A DNA stretch of 64,000 bases from Dugong dugon (GCA_030035585.1 CM057472.1:90331601-90395600); one strand, 5' to 3'. Counted from the first letter of the stretch, positions 1 to 11,569 are shown. Translations and numbers: made by a program. Notes: generated by a model from the letters alone, not told the origin.

Positions 1-376
1 GGGTGGCTTTAACAAGCAAAAATTTATTTTTAATAAATTAAATGATTTAGGAGGCTCGAAGTCTGAATTCAGGGCACTGGCTCAACGGGAAGGCTTTCTC
101 TCTCTATTGGTTCTAGGGGAAGGTCCTTGTCTCTTCAGCTTCTATTCCTTGGCTCCTTGGTGATCTTCATGTGGCATGGCATTTCTCTTCCCCCATCTCT
201 GCTTCCTTAATCTGCGCCTTATATTTTATAAGAGAGTAACTGAAGACATACCCTACACTAATCCTGTCTCATTAACATAACCAAGACAACCCATTCCCAA
301 ATGGGATTATAACCACAGGCTTAAAGGTTAGGATTTACAACACGTATTTTTTAGGGACACAATTGAATCCATAACA
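1..376 (-). mobile_element. MaLR-type solo LTR, cut by window edge
   Basis: Read on the minus strand it begins TGTTATGGATTCAATTGTGTCCC at position 376 and runs to an AATAAA signal near position 30 and an A/T-rich 3' end, the layout of ERVL-MaLR (MST/THE1/MLT1-type) LTRs. Its 3' half matches the LTR at 18,905-19,424 ('gaaagccttccc', 'ccctgaatt', then AATAAA), so the two belong to one subfamily. The 3' terminus and target duplication lie outside the window. No coding capacity; an old solo LTR. Confidence 0.75.
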
Positions 377-599
377 CATGGCAATTATGGACCATGTGTT
401 GAGATGGAGGTGCCTCGATTTATGAGTCATCATGTGGAGGAAAGATGTCTTGAAGAGCTTCCTTAGCACACAGTGGACTTTGTATGAGTGAGAAACAAGC
501 TTTTGTGCATTAAGCTATTAAGATCTTGGTGTTTTTGTTACTGCGGGCTAATACTTAACCATTGTGATTAATATAAGTTCCCTAGGCCCCTTAATGATC

Positions 600-805
600 T
601 ATGAGCATGGCTTTTGGTATTAGAAAGCCTGAAGTTCAGTGCTGGCCATTACTATGTGATCATGAGCAAATTACTTGATTTTTCGAGGTTTTAGTTTTGG
701 TGTAGTAGCTCCTTCATGGGGGTCGTAAGCATTAAAGAAGATATGCATATGAACTGTTTAGTGTAGTGTCTGGCAGAAAAGAATAAATGTTAGTTACCAT
801 CATTA
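600..805 (+). repeat. MIR SINE relic
   Basis: Old tRNA-derived MIR. Recognisable pieces in order: a 5' part like 'gagcatggctttgg', the core around 'ctatgtgatcatgagcaaattactt', and the 3' part ending 'gtgtctggcagaaaagaataaatgttagtta'. Heavily diverged. Confidence 0.65.
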
Positions 806-1367
806 TCAAAATCATAACCATTATCATCATCATGATGAAAAATCTTGAGATTCTGGCTAACCAAAACTGGAAAGTATGGAGTAAGGACTTTCTTGAAGGG
901 TAAGCTTGACACGCCTTCACCTTTCAACTGCAGAAGTGGTCAAGGTTGGTAATCTCTAACCTCAAGAATAAAGCAGACACCAAAAGTCCAATAGGTTTTC
1001 CAGGTAGAATTTCTGCAAAGAAATCAGAGATATTAGACTAGGGACCATGATTATGAGAAAAGTCATGTGTTCATGAATCTTTGTAACAGTCTCAGATTTA
1101 TTATTTTTACCATTATACATCTCTTTTAAACTGTAGTAAAAATCTTAAAAAGAAAGTGCTTGGGCCCCTGTATCCGAGGGAGGAAGAAGGAGGGCCACTG
1201 GGGAGGCCGTGTCCCACTCTTTGATCAACTCTAGATCTGGCGAAGGGAAGAACCATAAAGGACAAAGTTGGTAAGGCAAGAGAAGGAGGAGAGGAGCAGG
1301 CTGAGTCCCAGGGCTCTGTGGAAAGAAGACACAGAGAATATTGGAGCCTCACTTGAGCCCTTGATAT
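806..1367. other. No recognised feature
   Basis: Non-repetitive-looking AT-rich sequence. Short ORFs here have no recognisable domain. Nothing else seen. Confidence 0.5.
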
Positions 1368-1379
1368 TTCTTAGACTTA

Positions 1380-1547
1380 AAACCAAAAAACCAAACCTAT
1401 TGCCATTGAGTTGATTTCGACTCATAGTGACCCTATAGGACAGAACATAACTGCCCCATAGGGTTTCCAAGGAGCAGCCAGTAGATTTGAACTGCTAACC
1501 TTTTGGTTAGCAACCTGAGCTTTTAACCACCACACCACCAGGGCTTC
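1380..1547 (-). mobile_element. AfroSINE, short type, with 12-bp TSD
   Basis: Minus-orientation copy: A-rich tail at the left, 'attgccattgag...cgactcatagtgacc' tail module, tRNA-like B-box region on the minus strand near 1,485-1,500, and 5' end 'ccaccagggc' at the right. A perfect 12-bp target duplication, ttcttagactta, flanks it at 1,368-1,379 and 1,548-1,559. Short type of about 168 bp, lacking the central extension of the longer copies. Confidence 0.93.
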
Positions 1548-2059
1548 TTCTTAGACTTAGATCTTGGAAAGCCAATTTAATTCCCCCAAAGGGCACACTG
1601 GCAGGATGGAAAAGAAAGTGCTGGGAGCTCACTAGACAGGGAGGACGCAGAAATGACTAAAAAAAGTGACTGCAATAACTAAAAACAATAGAGGTTTGGG
1701 GCTTTTGGGAGTTGGGTTAGAAATAGCCTAACAGAGCCAAAAACTCTCAGAGGGCATCAGTGAATTGCAACAGTGTAAAATGGTTTGCCTTTAACAATGA
1801 CCCAGAGTCATGTGGGGAAAAAGTTAGGTTTTGAATATGCTTTTTAAAAAGGCAGGCCAGTGTATAAATATACTTTATAGAAAGATTTCAATTAAAATAG
1901 TTAAAACAAAAATAAAATGTTTATGGGTATTAAAGAAAAGGGTTTCATTTATCTGGAATGGCTACCATTGCTCTGTGACACAGAGTAGGTGAATAGCTGT
2001 GACAAAGACTGCATGCCAGCAAAGCCTAAAATGTCTTGCCCATTAAAGAAAAAGTTTGT

Positions 2060-2180
2060 GAACCCCTGTACTAGGTAATTATTGTACATCTCCTCTGTGC
2101 CAGACACTGTGCTCCATGCTGGGGATATATCGTGCCTAAGATAGACTTGATATTTGCCTTTCTGGAGCCCCACAGTTAAA
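2060..2180 (+). repeat. Ancient interspersed repeat, family unnamed
   Basis: Contains 'gccagacactgtgctccatgctggggata' followed by a 'ggagccccacagtt' segment, a very common ancient mammalian repeat signature. I do not assign a family name with certainty. Confidence 0.5.
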
Positions 2181-2224
2181 GGCATCACGGCATCCTTCAA
2201 AGCGGGCATTCATAAAATGGACTA

Positions 2225-3580
2225 GGAAAGGGGAGAGAGGAGGTCTGGTGGGCACATTTTGTAGATGCACCAGGGGTCAGGGGCCAGGCCTTACACTGTG
2301 AGAATGTATGAGGATAGATAAAATTATAGGACTATGGGAAATTAATTGAGAGCTGAATGTATTAGACGGTCTTTTAAAGCTACTAAGCTTGCTAGTATTC
2401 ACTTGTAAAAAATGGTCTGCGTCTCATTTTAGAGTTAAATACCCCACTGAGGTTCCACCTTTGTTTCTGGGTGGCATGCCATTGATGACTTTCAGCCAAC
2501 TTCTTCAGGCCATATTGATTCCTAGAGGAGGTCATGTGCCAGGCCCCACTTCTGCCCTAACAGGCTCCTCTTTCCTGAGGTGAGAGAGATACTTTTTCAG
2601 AGGAAATGGACCTAAACCTAAATAAGCAATAATAACAATAACGATTGTACACAAGAGCTGCTTCTGGCAAATGCTGAACAGCTGGAGAAGTTAAGGACCT
2701 CTAACCTTATCTAGTCATTTTCTCCCAGAAATGCCTCACACAGGGAGAGTATAAAATGCAAAGAAAATCAGTTATACATAAACACACAGAACAAACCTAC
2801 AATTAAGAAAAAAAAAAAAAAAAAGCTCTTAAAACACCAAGCAGCTTTTTTTTGTGGACATAATGTTTGCCTCGAGTTTTTCCACATTATGAAAGACCAG
2901 TATGATACTTCATAGGAAAACAAAACACTTGTCTTAACCTTTGGTAGATGCATAATTAGGAATATAATATGAAAGATGGCCTCATACATGGTTCACAGAG
3001 GCCTTGCCTTTTAAGACTTGATAGTGTTTGGAATTATAACAGGCACATTTAGAGATGCTAATTAGAAATGCAGCAGCTGCTTTTACTGACGTGCTGAGAA
3101 CATCCAAGCTTTCATAGAAATTATTCAAACTAGAGGAAGTGATCTTGTTTTGCCTGGCTCTGAGCATTTTCTAATTTGAGGAAGAAATTGTCAATGGTGG
3201 AGGCAAAAAATGTGTTATACTGAGAAAGAAACTGGCCCAGGGCTTTAGCAAGAGGGGTATTCTCTGATCCTTTGCTGCTGGTAGCATTTCTCAAGCCGCT
3301 GTTGGAGGGATCTGCAGATTGCTTTCCAAGATGCCTGTCAGGCATTTGCCCATTATTTCTCTCTGGTGCTTCTTCTCACTAGTGTTTTCTGTGCTGTCCT
3401 TTGGGTTAACAACTTGGTTAAGTTTTAAAATTGTGCTTTTTAAGTGTGGTTTTAAAAAGATAGGCCAATAGGTAAGTATACTTGATAGAAAGATTTTAAA
3501 AGGCTGGGGTTCATTCATGGAGGAAAATTATATGAGTGTAGGTTCTTTAACTCTCTGTAAGTAGCCTGTATTTTTTCTCT
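2225..3580. other. No recognised feature; one A-tract
   Basis: AT-rich, apparently single-copy. A run of 17 A residues lies at 2,808-2,824. Short overlapping ORFs on the minus strand (2,768-3,518) have low-complexity translations and no domain I recognise. Confidence 0.5.
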
Positions 3581-3584
3581 CTAT

Positions 3585-3655
3585 AAATCCCCAGTGTTCA
3601 GCAGACCGGCATATGGTAGGAACTCAGTACATATTTGTCGAATGAACGAATGAAT
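3585..3655 (+). repeat. L2 LINE 3'-end relic
   Basis: Shows the L2 terminal motif series 'atggtaggaactcagtacatatttgt' followed by a 'gaatgaacgaatgaatt' tail. Confidence 0.75.
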
Positions 3656-3659
3656 TACT

Positions 3660-4105
3660 CAATTCAACTCGACACAGTTTACCACAATAGTCAGTTAAAA
3701 AAATAATCATCTGAAATTATACATCCTATTTTCTTACCCCCCCTGTCACATCCTTGGTGCTATTTAGAGGCTTTCTATTTAGTGCTTTTTGTCCATGGGG
3801 AAGAAACATTTTCATTGTTTAGAATCTCCATGTTGGTTAGGGGCTGAATTGCAGTCCAGCATCTAAATTACCATCTTAAGTATAATGGTGTAAAAGTTTC
3901 CTGCCCTCCCATTCACAGAAATTAAATATTATCTCAAGTAGTACCCTCTTTATTTCCCCAGACTGAAGTCACTTCTTCCTTCTCTCATTGTCTATAGCAA
4001 TCTTCGTTCTTTAGGATTTTCACTCATTCATTTATTCATCCAAAGACATTTGTTATTATTTAAACTAATTGAAGATATTGCCTTTGATTTGTCTATTGAA
4101 GAAGA
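3660..4105. other. No recognised feature
   Basis: AT-rich sequence without a recognisable repeat or coding signal. Confidence 0.45.
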
Positions 4106-4109
4106 TTTT

Positions 4110-4290
4110 AAGTGTTGCCACTTACCATTCTTGTACTTTGGACAAGTCATTAAACCTAGCCTCAATTTCCCTATCTGCAAATGGGGATGGTGATAGACTC
4201 TATCTCATAGGTTTGCTGTGAGGATTAAATGTTTTAACCTGCGTAATGGTAAGTGCTCAATACATGTTAGAAATTAAATAATGATAATAG
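4110..4290 (+). repeat. MIR SINE relic
   Basis: Contains the MIR core and 3' part: 'ggacaagtcattaaacct', 'ctatctgcaaatggggat', 'ctcataggtttgctgtgagg' and 'aagtgctcaatacatgtt'. It is followed by a short (TAA)n-like tract to about 4,312. Confidence 0.85.
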
Positions 4291-4312
4291 TAATAATAAT
4301 TATTATTACTCA

Positions 4313-4385
4313 GATTCTTGAGGACAGAGACAATCTCACGTTTCACAGCAGGTGGCACGATCTTCAATCAATATTTGTTGCATGA
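4313..4385 (+). repeat. Possible L2 3'-end relic
   Basis: 'cttgaggacagagacaatctc' followed by 'caatatttgttgcatg' resembles the last part of L2. Short and diverged. Confidence 0.45.
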
Positions 4386-5080
4386 GGGTCAACTTACAGG
4401 GCAGCAAGAGTGGACAAAATAACTTTGGGATGGTATTTCTTTACAGCATCATCAAAATAAGCTGCCCTGGCTGCTAGGAGACAGAAGCCTTTGATTCAAG
4501 TGGCTTAAGCTTTGTATTCTTTTCTCATAGCCGCCAGTTCAAGTGCTTAACTTTCTGCCTCCCAGTGTCTCTCAGAGGATGAGTTGGTTTAGACTGACTG
4601 CTGGCTCCTGATCTTCGGAAAAAGGTTCCTTATAGATCTCTGCACTTATGAACCAACTGTATGTAACCCTTGCTGAGCTGAGGAAGAGTTGTACAAACTG
4701 GAACAAAAAGAAGCAGTTGTCTCTGGGTTTATTGCTAGGCCTTGGGAACAGATAATAAAAAGGAAGATTTGAGAGTATCATGTAGGGTCTCATTATAAGG
4801 ACCAGTATGTTCTTTCCTAAATGGTTTTGAGCATATTCACTCATTTAAAATAAAACACCATGTCTTTTTAAATGGCCTGCCAAGTGTATATTAATATTAC
4901 TGCAAATGGCCATTTTGCAAACAGGGCCAAACATATTCATAGTCTAGATTTGAGAAAGAATTCTCCCTTTCTGATTTGTAATATACTGTATATTGGTTAA
5001 AAGCCAGAGTCCACATGAACAAAATGTATGTAAGATGCAGTTAGGACTACAACAGGCACATTCTCCATGAAGGGTGGCAT
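4386..5080. other. No recognised feature
   Basis: No repeat, coding or RNA signal recognised. A 90-codon minus ORF at 4,572-4,844 has no recognisable motif. Confidence 0.45.
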
Positions 5081-5084
5081 ATTT

Positions 5085-5480
5085 TGGAAGCTCCAGGCAT
5101 TGAGAAATGAGACTGGAGATGTAGAGAAGGACCAGATCCTAGAGAGCCCGGCCTGTCTTACTCAGGGAGGGGACTTAATCTTTTAGGTGATGAAGAGATG
5201 CTGACAGTTTTTAATCAGAAGATCACCATAGTCATATTTGTGTTTGAGAAAGGCCACTCTTGCTGTAGCCATGTGTGCGTGTGTGTGTGCGTGATGGCGT
5301 GATGGACGGGTTGGAGATTAGAGAGTAATTCTGGGTGAAAGATGGTGAGAGCTGAATGAAAGCAGCGGAGGTGGACATGGAGGGGGAATGGATATTAAGG
5401 AGGTGGCTCTCCGTGATTGGTGTGATTGGTTCTTAGTGATTGGATATATATTGTGAGGGAGGAGGAGGCTTGGGATGAGT
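5085..5480 (+). repeat. Ancient interspersed repeat, family unnamed
   Basis: Ordered signature of an old mammalian repeat: 'gagactggagatgtagagaagg', 'gaccagatcctagagagcc', 'aatcagaagatcaccatag', 'gaaaggccactcttgctg', then a purine-rich region. The element at 25,905-26,190 looks like another part of the same family. Confidence 0.5.
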
Positions 5481-5575
5481 GGAGGATGATGCGGGGTTCT
5501 GTAAGCCTCTTTCACTGAGGTAGGAAATAGAGTCATCATCAGAAGTTGATGAATCCCCATTTTGTATCAAATAAT

Positions 5576-5724
5576 CTAAAAAAAAATCTATTGTCGTTGA
5601 GTTGATTCCAACTTATAGCGGCCCTATAGGACAGAGTAGAACTACCTCATAGGATTTTCAAGGAGCAGCTGGTGGATTTGAACTGCTGACCCTTTGGTTA
5701 GCAGTCAAGCTCTTAACCACTGCG
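5576..5724 (-). mobile_element. AfroSINE, 5' end truncated
   Basis: A-rich tail at left, 'ctattgtcgttgagttgatt' and 'ggccctataggacagagtag' tail modules, then the tRNA-like part up to 'cttaaccactgcg'. The usual 5' end 'ccaccagggctcc' is missing. No clear target duplication. Confidence 0.88.
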
Positions 5725-6598
5725 AATTAAGTCCAGATAATTTTTCCTGTGTCCCAGATCCACACACCCAGCTCTTTACTCCATCTGATCCACAGGCACC
5801 TGGAATCTAACATGACTCCAAACTGAAATGGTTATTTTTGATCTTATAGTGCTGTCTTCACCATCATTTTCCTCAGAGAATGACACCAACATATACCCTG
5901 TTTTTGCCCATGTTAAAAACTTAGGAATTATTCTTGATTCATACCCCGGTGTCACTCAAACACAATTACCCTCAAATTTTGTCAGTTTAGCAGCTTTAAT
6001 ATCTCTTCAGCCTGTCTCTTCATTCTTTTCCAGCTCCACTTTCACAAGAACAGAAAGTGGAAGCGAGGTGCTGAGGGTTTTAAAATTTCAGGGATAGATC
6101 AATTACCAGTAACTAAAATGACTTTACATGTAGTAGTTGGGGTATAAATGGGTCAAGTATGATCTAGGGAGATTGCAGAAGGATTGACAATGAAGGTTAA
6201 AGTTACTGTTGCCCAGTGGATAAGACTCTTTCCTATACATGGAGGGAATTCCCCACCTTATAAATCTGTAACAGTTAAAAACGCCAGATACTCATCTTCT
6301 AAGATTCACTTGTAGCTAGAACATGCATGGAACCCAGGTACCAACAACTAGATGCAACTGACCTGGACTTTGAATTTAGAGTTACAGAAGCAGAAATGGT
6401 ATGGAGTGCTGCAAGATTATGTGCCTAGCACAGAAGTGACAGTGGTTGCAGTAAGATTATGCTTCTGATGCAGAAATGGCAGTAGTGCAGATAGTTATAT
6501 CTAGAGAGGGATGGCCCTTACCCGGTGTGCTTTTTTGAGGGTTGGTGCTGGCTGCTTAGACTTGAACCCTCCCAGTGAGTCATGAAATGTGTTCGTTA
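5725..6598. other. No recognised feature
   Basis: Apparently single-copy. An 89-codon plus ORF at 5,828-6,097 has no domain I recognise and is not above chance length. Confidence 0.45.
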
Positions 6599-6599
6599 G

Positions 6600-6965
6600 G
6601 CATTCTTTCAGCTGCAGGTAACAGAAAACACCGCTAGCAATGGCTTAAAGCATTAATTCTCCTTCCCCCTCCCATAAAAGTTAAGCAGCTGGAGTTAAGC
6701 AGCTACTGACATTTGTTCAGCGGCTTGACAGTGTCAAGACTGGCATCTCTGTCAGCCTGTTGACCTCTTCCCGAGGATTGTGAGATGACAACAGCAGTTC
6801 CAGGCATTGTGTCCCATTCAAGTCAGGAAAAGGAGGAAAGGAGTAGCACCAGTTGTATCTTTGCCTTTTACTGGGAGAGCCAATGCTTTCCTTGAAGCCC
6901 CAGAAGACTTATGCTTGTATCTTATTGGCCAGAGTTGAGTCAAATGGCCAACAGTAGCTGCCTGG
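6600..6965 (-). repeat. Ancient interspersed repeat, family unnamed
   Basis: 'caggtaacagaaaacaccg...gcttaaagcattaa' followed by 'gaaaaggaggaaagg' and 'cttattggccagagttgagtc' is a recurrent old mammalian repeat pattern. The piece at 60,465-60,600 ('acttggcttaagcaaa...ggaaatttatta') appears related. Strand is tentative. Confidence 0.45.
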
Positions 6966-6979
6966 GAGTGTGGGAAAAT

Positions 6980-7730
6980 GAATATTTAATGGGTATTTGG
7001 AATATCCAACCTGTATCTTAGAAGTGGCAAGTAGAGAAAGGATGAAGGATAGCCAGTCTACAGTGTTTGCCACAGTGAGCTACTCAATGTGCTTAAAATA
7101 AACCCTTTTTATTGTTGGTGTTGGTTCAATTATCCAGAGTCATTTCCTGCTGCTATCCACACAGAGCTGTGTATGACAACTCAGTGTTTGACACCTAATT
7201 AGATCAAATATGGAGTAAGACAGGAATTAAAGATGATTCTAAAAACTTTGTTGACTTAGAGAATGGTGCCTCTATTGATTGAAATAAGGAAACCACTTAT
7301 TAAGAAAAGAATGATTTATAGGATTACTCTATTTTCTCCATCCCTTGCTTTTAAAAGAGAAGTGTGTTGACATAGTTGAATCTCTAATCAGTAAAATGTG
7401 TGGCAAAGACAAATGTGTGGGAACTCACTTTACGGTTTCAGGTGCCATAGGCACCTATTTCACTTTTTGGTTGTTGTTATAAGGTCAGTTTAGGGCCTAT
7501 GCAGTTTGCTGCCTTTGAACTCATTAATTGCTCCTAGTTACTTTTTTACTCAGTCCCTCAACAGTTGTTGTCTCTAACTAGCCCTCCCAGCCATACCTCA
7601 CACAGTTTCCTGTGATAAAAAAACTTTTTACTATCTTGTAACCCAGTGTCTCAAAGGCCGTAGTTACTCCTTTCCCCTCTAAGTGATGCCCAGTATGATT
7701 CCTTGTCATAAAGTTTTTTCCCTTTTCTCA
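6980..7730. other. No recognised feature
   Basis: No repeat, coding or RNA signal recognised. Confidence 0.45.
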
Positions 7731-7740
7731 CACTAATGCA

Positions 7741-7947
7741 GTGTTGTTGTTAGTTGCTGTCGAGTCAGTTCAGATTCATGGCAACCCCATGTGTGCAGAG
7801 TAGAGCTGCTCCATAAGGTTTCTAAGGCTGTAACTTTTTAGAAGCAGATCACCAGGCTTGTCTTTCTGCTTTCTGAATGGTTTCCAACCACCAACCTTTT
7901 GGCTAGTAGTTGAACACTTAACTGTTTGCACCACCCAGGGACTTCTG
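7741..7947 (-). mobile_element. AfroSINE, long type, 8-bp TSD
   Basis: Minus-orientation long form: 'gttgttgttagttgctgtcg' tail, 'gaagcagatcaccaggc' central module, and 5' end 'ccacccagggact' at the right. Short flanking duplication ctaatgca at 7,733-7,740 and 7,948-7,955. Confidence 0.92.
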
Positions 7948-7955
7948 CTAATGCA

Positions 7956-8555
7956 CTAGAAACCTTTAAACTGACCAGGAAGACTTCAGCCTGTGAAACC
8001 TAGCTAACCCCACCCTCCTTACCATACATTAGCCCTCTCCTACAGTTCAATTTGTTGTTTCTTTGTCCGCTGGTACAATCCCTGTGTGGTCCTGCGTCCT
8101 GGCATGCTGTAGTTTCTTCTCTAAGACCTGTGAATATTAAATTCTATTTGTTTTCTGGCCTTCCTGTGTGAGTCTCACTTCCTCATGCTATACCTGACAG
8201 ACCATCCAAGACACCCACAGAACCCCTTTGGTCAAACTTAAGACAATTATCTTTTCCTAAGACTTTTAGAAGTCATTTTGAATTTCCAGCATTCTCATGG
8301 TTGCTTTGAGTATGGGGCTCCCCCTTGTGTGCGCATAGACCTTGTTTCATAAGTGATAGGATTAATTGTTCATTAGGGCCATAAATGAGGTTGATTAAAT
8401 GTGATTTAGTGGACCACTAACAGTATAAGTTCATAAAAGTGCAACCCTTACTTATTGATTTTATTTTTATTACTGTTTTCATTGGGGCCAAATTTACTGA
8501 AAATTAACAGTATGGAAACCCTCTCTTAGGGCCATCTAGTGAAACTTAGTGTCTT
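7956..8555. other. No recognised feature
   Basis: An LTR-like 3' end is conceivable around 8,040-8,170 ('gtgaatattaaattc', 'gtgtgagtctcacttcc'), but not enough is visible to call it. Confidence 0.4.
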
Positions 8556-8559
8556 CACA

Positions 8560-8812
8560 GAGCCAGGTGCTGTTTGCTACTTCAACTCTGCTCCTGTATC
8601 CTCTGTGCCTGGCTAACTTCTGCTCTTTCTTTAAGACATAGGTTGGTCTCATCTCCAATAAGTAAGCCTTCCATGAGTTCCCAAGTTTAGATATGTCTCC
8701 TTTAGAGGGGAAGGCTATTGTCCTATTTCCCTCTTTGTTTACTGTACCTAGTACAAGACTTGGTACATTTTAGGTTCTCAATGCATGCTTGTTGAATGAA
8801 AGAATGAATCAG
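8560..8812 (+). repeat. L2 LINE 3' end
   Basis: Clear L2 terminal region in order: 'aagccttccatgagttcc', 'gaggggaaggctattgtc', 'gtacctagtacaagacttgg', 'ggttctcaatgcatgcttgt', ending 'tgaatgaaagaatgaa'. Confidence 0.87.
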
Positions 8813-8877
8813 TACTAGAGAACTTATAGCTAATTGAGTATTAGTCTTCAACAATAAGAGGAAGAGAGTACATACTA

Positions 8878-8945
8878 AAGAAACAGAGAAAGAGAGAGAG
8901 AAAGGGGGGAGGAAGAGATGTACAGGTAGATAGATACATAGAGAG
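8878..8945. repeat. GA-rich low-complexity tract
   Basis: Purine-rich run of GA dinucleotides and G/A runs. No further function visible. Confidence 0.8.
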
Positions 8946-10620
8946 TAAGTGAATTCTAAGCCATTCCTAGGGCATGAGATGGCCAGGGATGGAGAGGGAG
9001 GAGAGATGGAAGGAAGGCAATGTTCTCCACCAAGCTCCTATTCCTTGAATATAGCATTGGAGGTTTTACCTGGCAGTTGTGTTGGAGATTTTTTTCACTA
9101 GTCTACTGCTCTAGAGCTTTTCTTGCCTCCTTATCAACCCCCGCAATTATTCAAAACTCTAGTGGCCTTACTCATAAGTATGACAGAGTCTTCCAAAGCA
9201 CGGTCCCAATTTCCCATACTCTAGTTGGGAGGCTCTGGCTTTCACATCTATCTCGCTTCAGTTTTAACAGCTCTGGAAAGAAGCTCTGATGATGGCATCT
9301 CTCATCCTCTTTAATCTGCTAGGTTGACAGGCCAAGGAAGTAGCTGGGATCTATTCTTACATCCCTTATATTTCTAGGTCTCTTTAGAACCCAAAAGGCT
9401 ATTTAGTTAGAGCCATGGACCTAGTTTATGGTTACATTGGCTCATCCAATTCATTCATAATTTGGACTTTGGAGGGCAATAGTCATTCACCACTACAGCT
9501 CAGTGAGACATAGTCCAAAAAATCTCATTCTTCCAGGTTCCTGAAAGATTGTGAGCTTAGTTCCTCCCTACTTCACTTTATCCAAAGTCAGTTGCCTTTT
9601 TCATGACACATGAACACTAAAGCATTTCGGCTTTCTTAATACATCTTTCTTAGCCTTTCGCTTTTCCTCCTTGAACCAGCGTCCTCCTTTTTTAGCACTA
9701 TTTTGCTGCTTATGATGATTGCACTGTTACATATAAATTGAAAAAAAAATCTCTTGTGTTCTTAGAGGTGAAGTGCTGTATAGAAATCTGACAAACAAAT
9801 AGACTCAAGTTTCCCCTCCAATCAGAGGGGGGAAGACACACCTTCTCTCCCATGTTCCTATAATTATGGTGTATAAAGGAGGTCAACAGTTTACTTCCTT
9901 TGCCTGCTAACCTCTCCCTAGACTGGTAAGAAGAGCTGGTTAGTGATTTGTGGCTGAACCAAGGTCATCCCAATAATTAGAAAATGAAGGTCAAAATCAA
10001 CCTTCTAATTTTAGAATCAAAATCAGTGGCTTTTAAATTTCAAAGGCCATTTTGGCATTTATTTCAAAAGCAATGTGTTATTTAGTGCTTGGCCTAAACT
10101 GGGCCAAGTTGCTAGAGTATTTTATGACAATCATGCTACCCAGGGCACCAGAACTGCTGCTGGATCTTGGCAAAATGGCTGCCTGTTCCTCCTTTCAGGA
10201 TTATGAAAAGTTTATAAAAAGAAAATTATTGTAGTTAGGAAAATCCTTTTCTGCTTTATTATTCAGGCAGCACTACCGTTAGCTTCTGTGGGAGTGTTAC
10301 CCAGGGACAGTCTTAATATTGATGGTCAAATTCTCATTACTTAGTGGAGTTCAAACTTTAAGGGGAAACAAGGGGGAACTTTCCTTTCTAACTGGTAATA
10401 CATGTTGTCTTCTCCACATCCGTAGAAGAAGAGTCTTGTCTGGCAGGAAATAGAAGGTCAGGCTATAGAGGTATGGAAAGAGGCAAAGGAAAGGAGTGAG
10501 AGGAGAGGAGAATATAAACTGACTTCATGTCCTCTGTCCTGTGAGATCCCTCCTAGTTTTAGTTCAGGTTTAACACTACTTATCTTTTCCATGTGTTGGT
10601 GTATTGTAGGGGGAAAAAAT
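8946..10620. other. No recognised feature
   Basis: Long apparently single-copy stretch. ORFs of 60-89 codons at 9,020-9,289 and 10,052-10,234 have no recognisable domain. Nothing else seen. Confidence 0.45.
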
Positions 10621-10624
10621 CACT

Positions 10625-11219
10625 GTGAGTAAAACCATCTGCTCTTCTATTAAGGTCCATGGCAGCAGCAGTCGAGAAATCAAACACCGTATTACTTTGG
10701 GAAAATCTGTTGCAAAAGACTTCTTTAAAGTGTTAAAAAGCAAAGATATTACCTTGAGGACTAAGCTGTGCCTGACCCAAGCTGTGGTATTTTCAATTGC
10801 CTCATATACATGCGCAAGCTGGACAACAAATAAGGAAGACCAAAGAAGAACTGATGCCTTTGAATTACAGTGTTGACAAAGAATATTGAATATACCATGG
10901 ACTGCCAAAAGAATAAGTTTGTCTTGGAAGAAGTACAGCCAGAATGCTCCTAAGAAGTGAGGATGGCGAGACTTTGTCTTACATACTTTGAATATGGTAT
11001 TAGGAGAGACTAGTACCTGGAGAAAGACGTTATGCTTGGTACAGTAGAAGGTCAGTGAAAAAGAGGAAGACCCTCAATGAGATGGATTCACACAGTGCCT
11101 GAAACAATGGGCTCAAGCATAACGATTGTGAGGATGGCACAGGACTGGGCAGTGTTTAGTTCTGTTGTACATAGGGTCGCTATGAGTCATAACTGACTCG
11201 ACGGCACCTAACAACAACA
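10625..11219 (+). pseudogene. RTE (BovB-type) LINE, 3' end with RT C-terminus remnant
   Basis: The first 83 codons (10,625-10,876) translate to the C-terminal part of an RTE-clade reverse transcriptase: residues 'EIKHRITLGKSVAKDFFKV', then 'DITLRTKLCLTQAVVFSIA' and 'DQRRTDAFELQC', matching the family pattern of 'R.LLGRK...SRDITL.TK...A.VFPV..Y.CESWT...RRIDAFELWC'. The frame continues past a stop as 'ILNIPWTAKR', then decays through several stops. The element ends with the RTE 3' tail 'gggtcgctatgagtcat...gactcgacggcac' and an (AAC)n tail. It is a 5'-truncated, dead copy. Its tail is nearly identical to the AfroSINE 3' end, as expected if RTE machinery mobilises the SINE. Confidence 0.9.
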
Positions 11220-11231
11220 ACACCCTTCTAT

Positions 11232-11557
11232 GGGGGGCATTGGTGGTTTAGCAGTAGAATCCTCACCTTCCATGAGGAAGGCCTGGGTTCAGTTTTGGCC
11301 AGTGCACCAAGACTTGTCAGTGGAGGCTTGTCTGTTGCTATGATGCTAAACAGGTTTCATCAGAGCTCCCAGACTAAGATGGACTAGGAAGAAAGCCCTG
11401 GTGATCTACTTCTGAAAATCAGCCAATGAAAACCCTATGGATCATAATGGACTGATCCACAACCCATCATGGGGATGGCATAGGGGCACAGTATTTTGTT
11501 CTGTTGTGCGTGGGGTCACCATGAGTTGGGGGCCCAATAGAGGACAGTTAACAACAG
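11232..11557 (+). mobile_element. tRNA-Gly-derived SINE with RTE-like tail, 9-bp TSD
   Basis: The 5' end from about 11,237 reads as a tRNA-Gly head: 'gcattggtggtttagcagtag' (A box) and 'gcctgggttcagttttggccag' (degenerate B box). A central body contains 'gaagaaagccctggtgatct', shared with the long AfroSINE. The tail 'gtggggtcaccatgagttgg...acagttaacaacag' is RTE-like. Target duplication cccttctat at 11,223-11,231 and 11,558-11,566. It sits directly after the RTE tail. Confidence 0.85.
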
Positions 11558-11569
11558 CCCTTCTATAAA

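Noticed and set aside
10576-10908. 110-codon minus-strand ORF
   Set aside because: Shadow of the RTE reverse-transcriptase remnant on the opposite strand.
11232-11310. A functional tRNA-Gly gene
   Set aside because: The head is degenerate at the B box and is continuous with a SINE body bounded by a target duplication.
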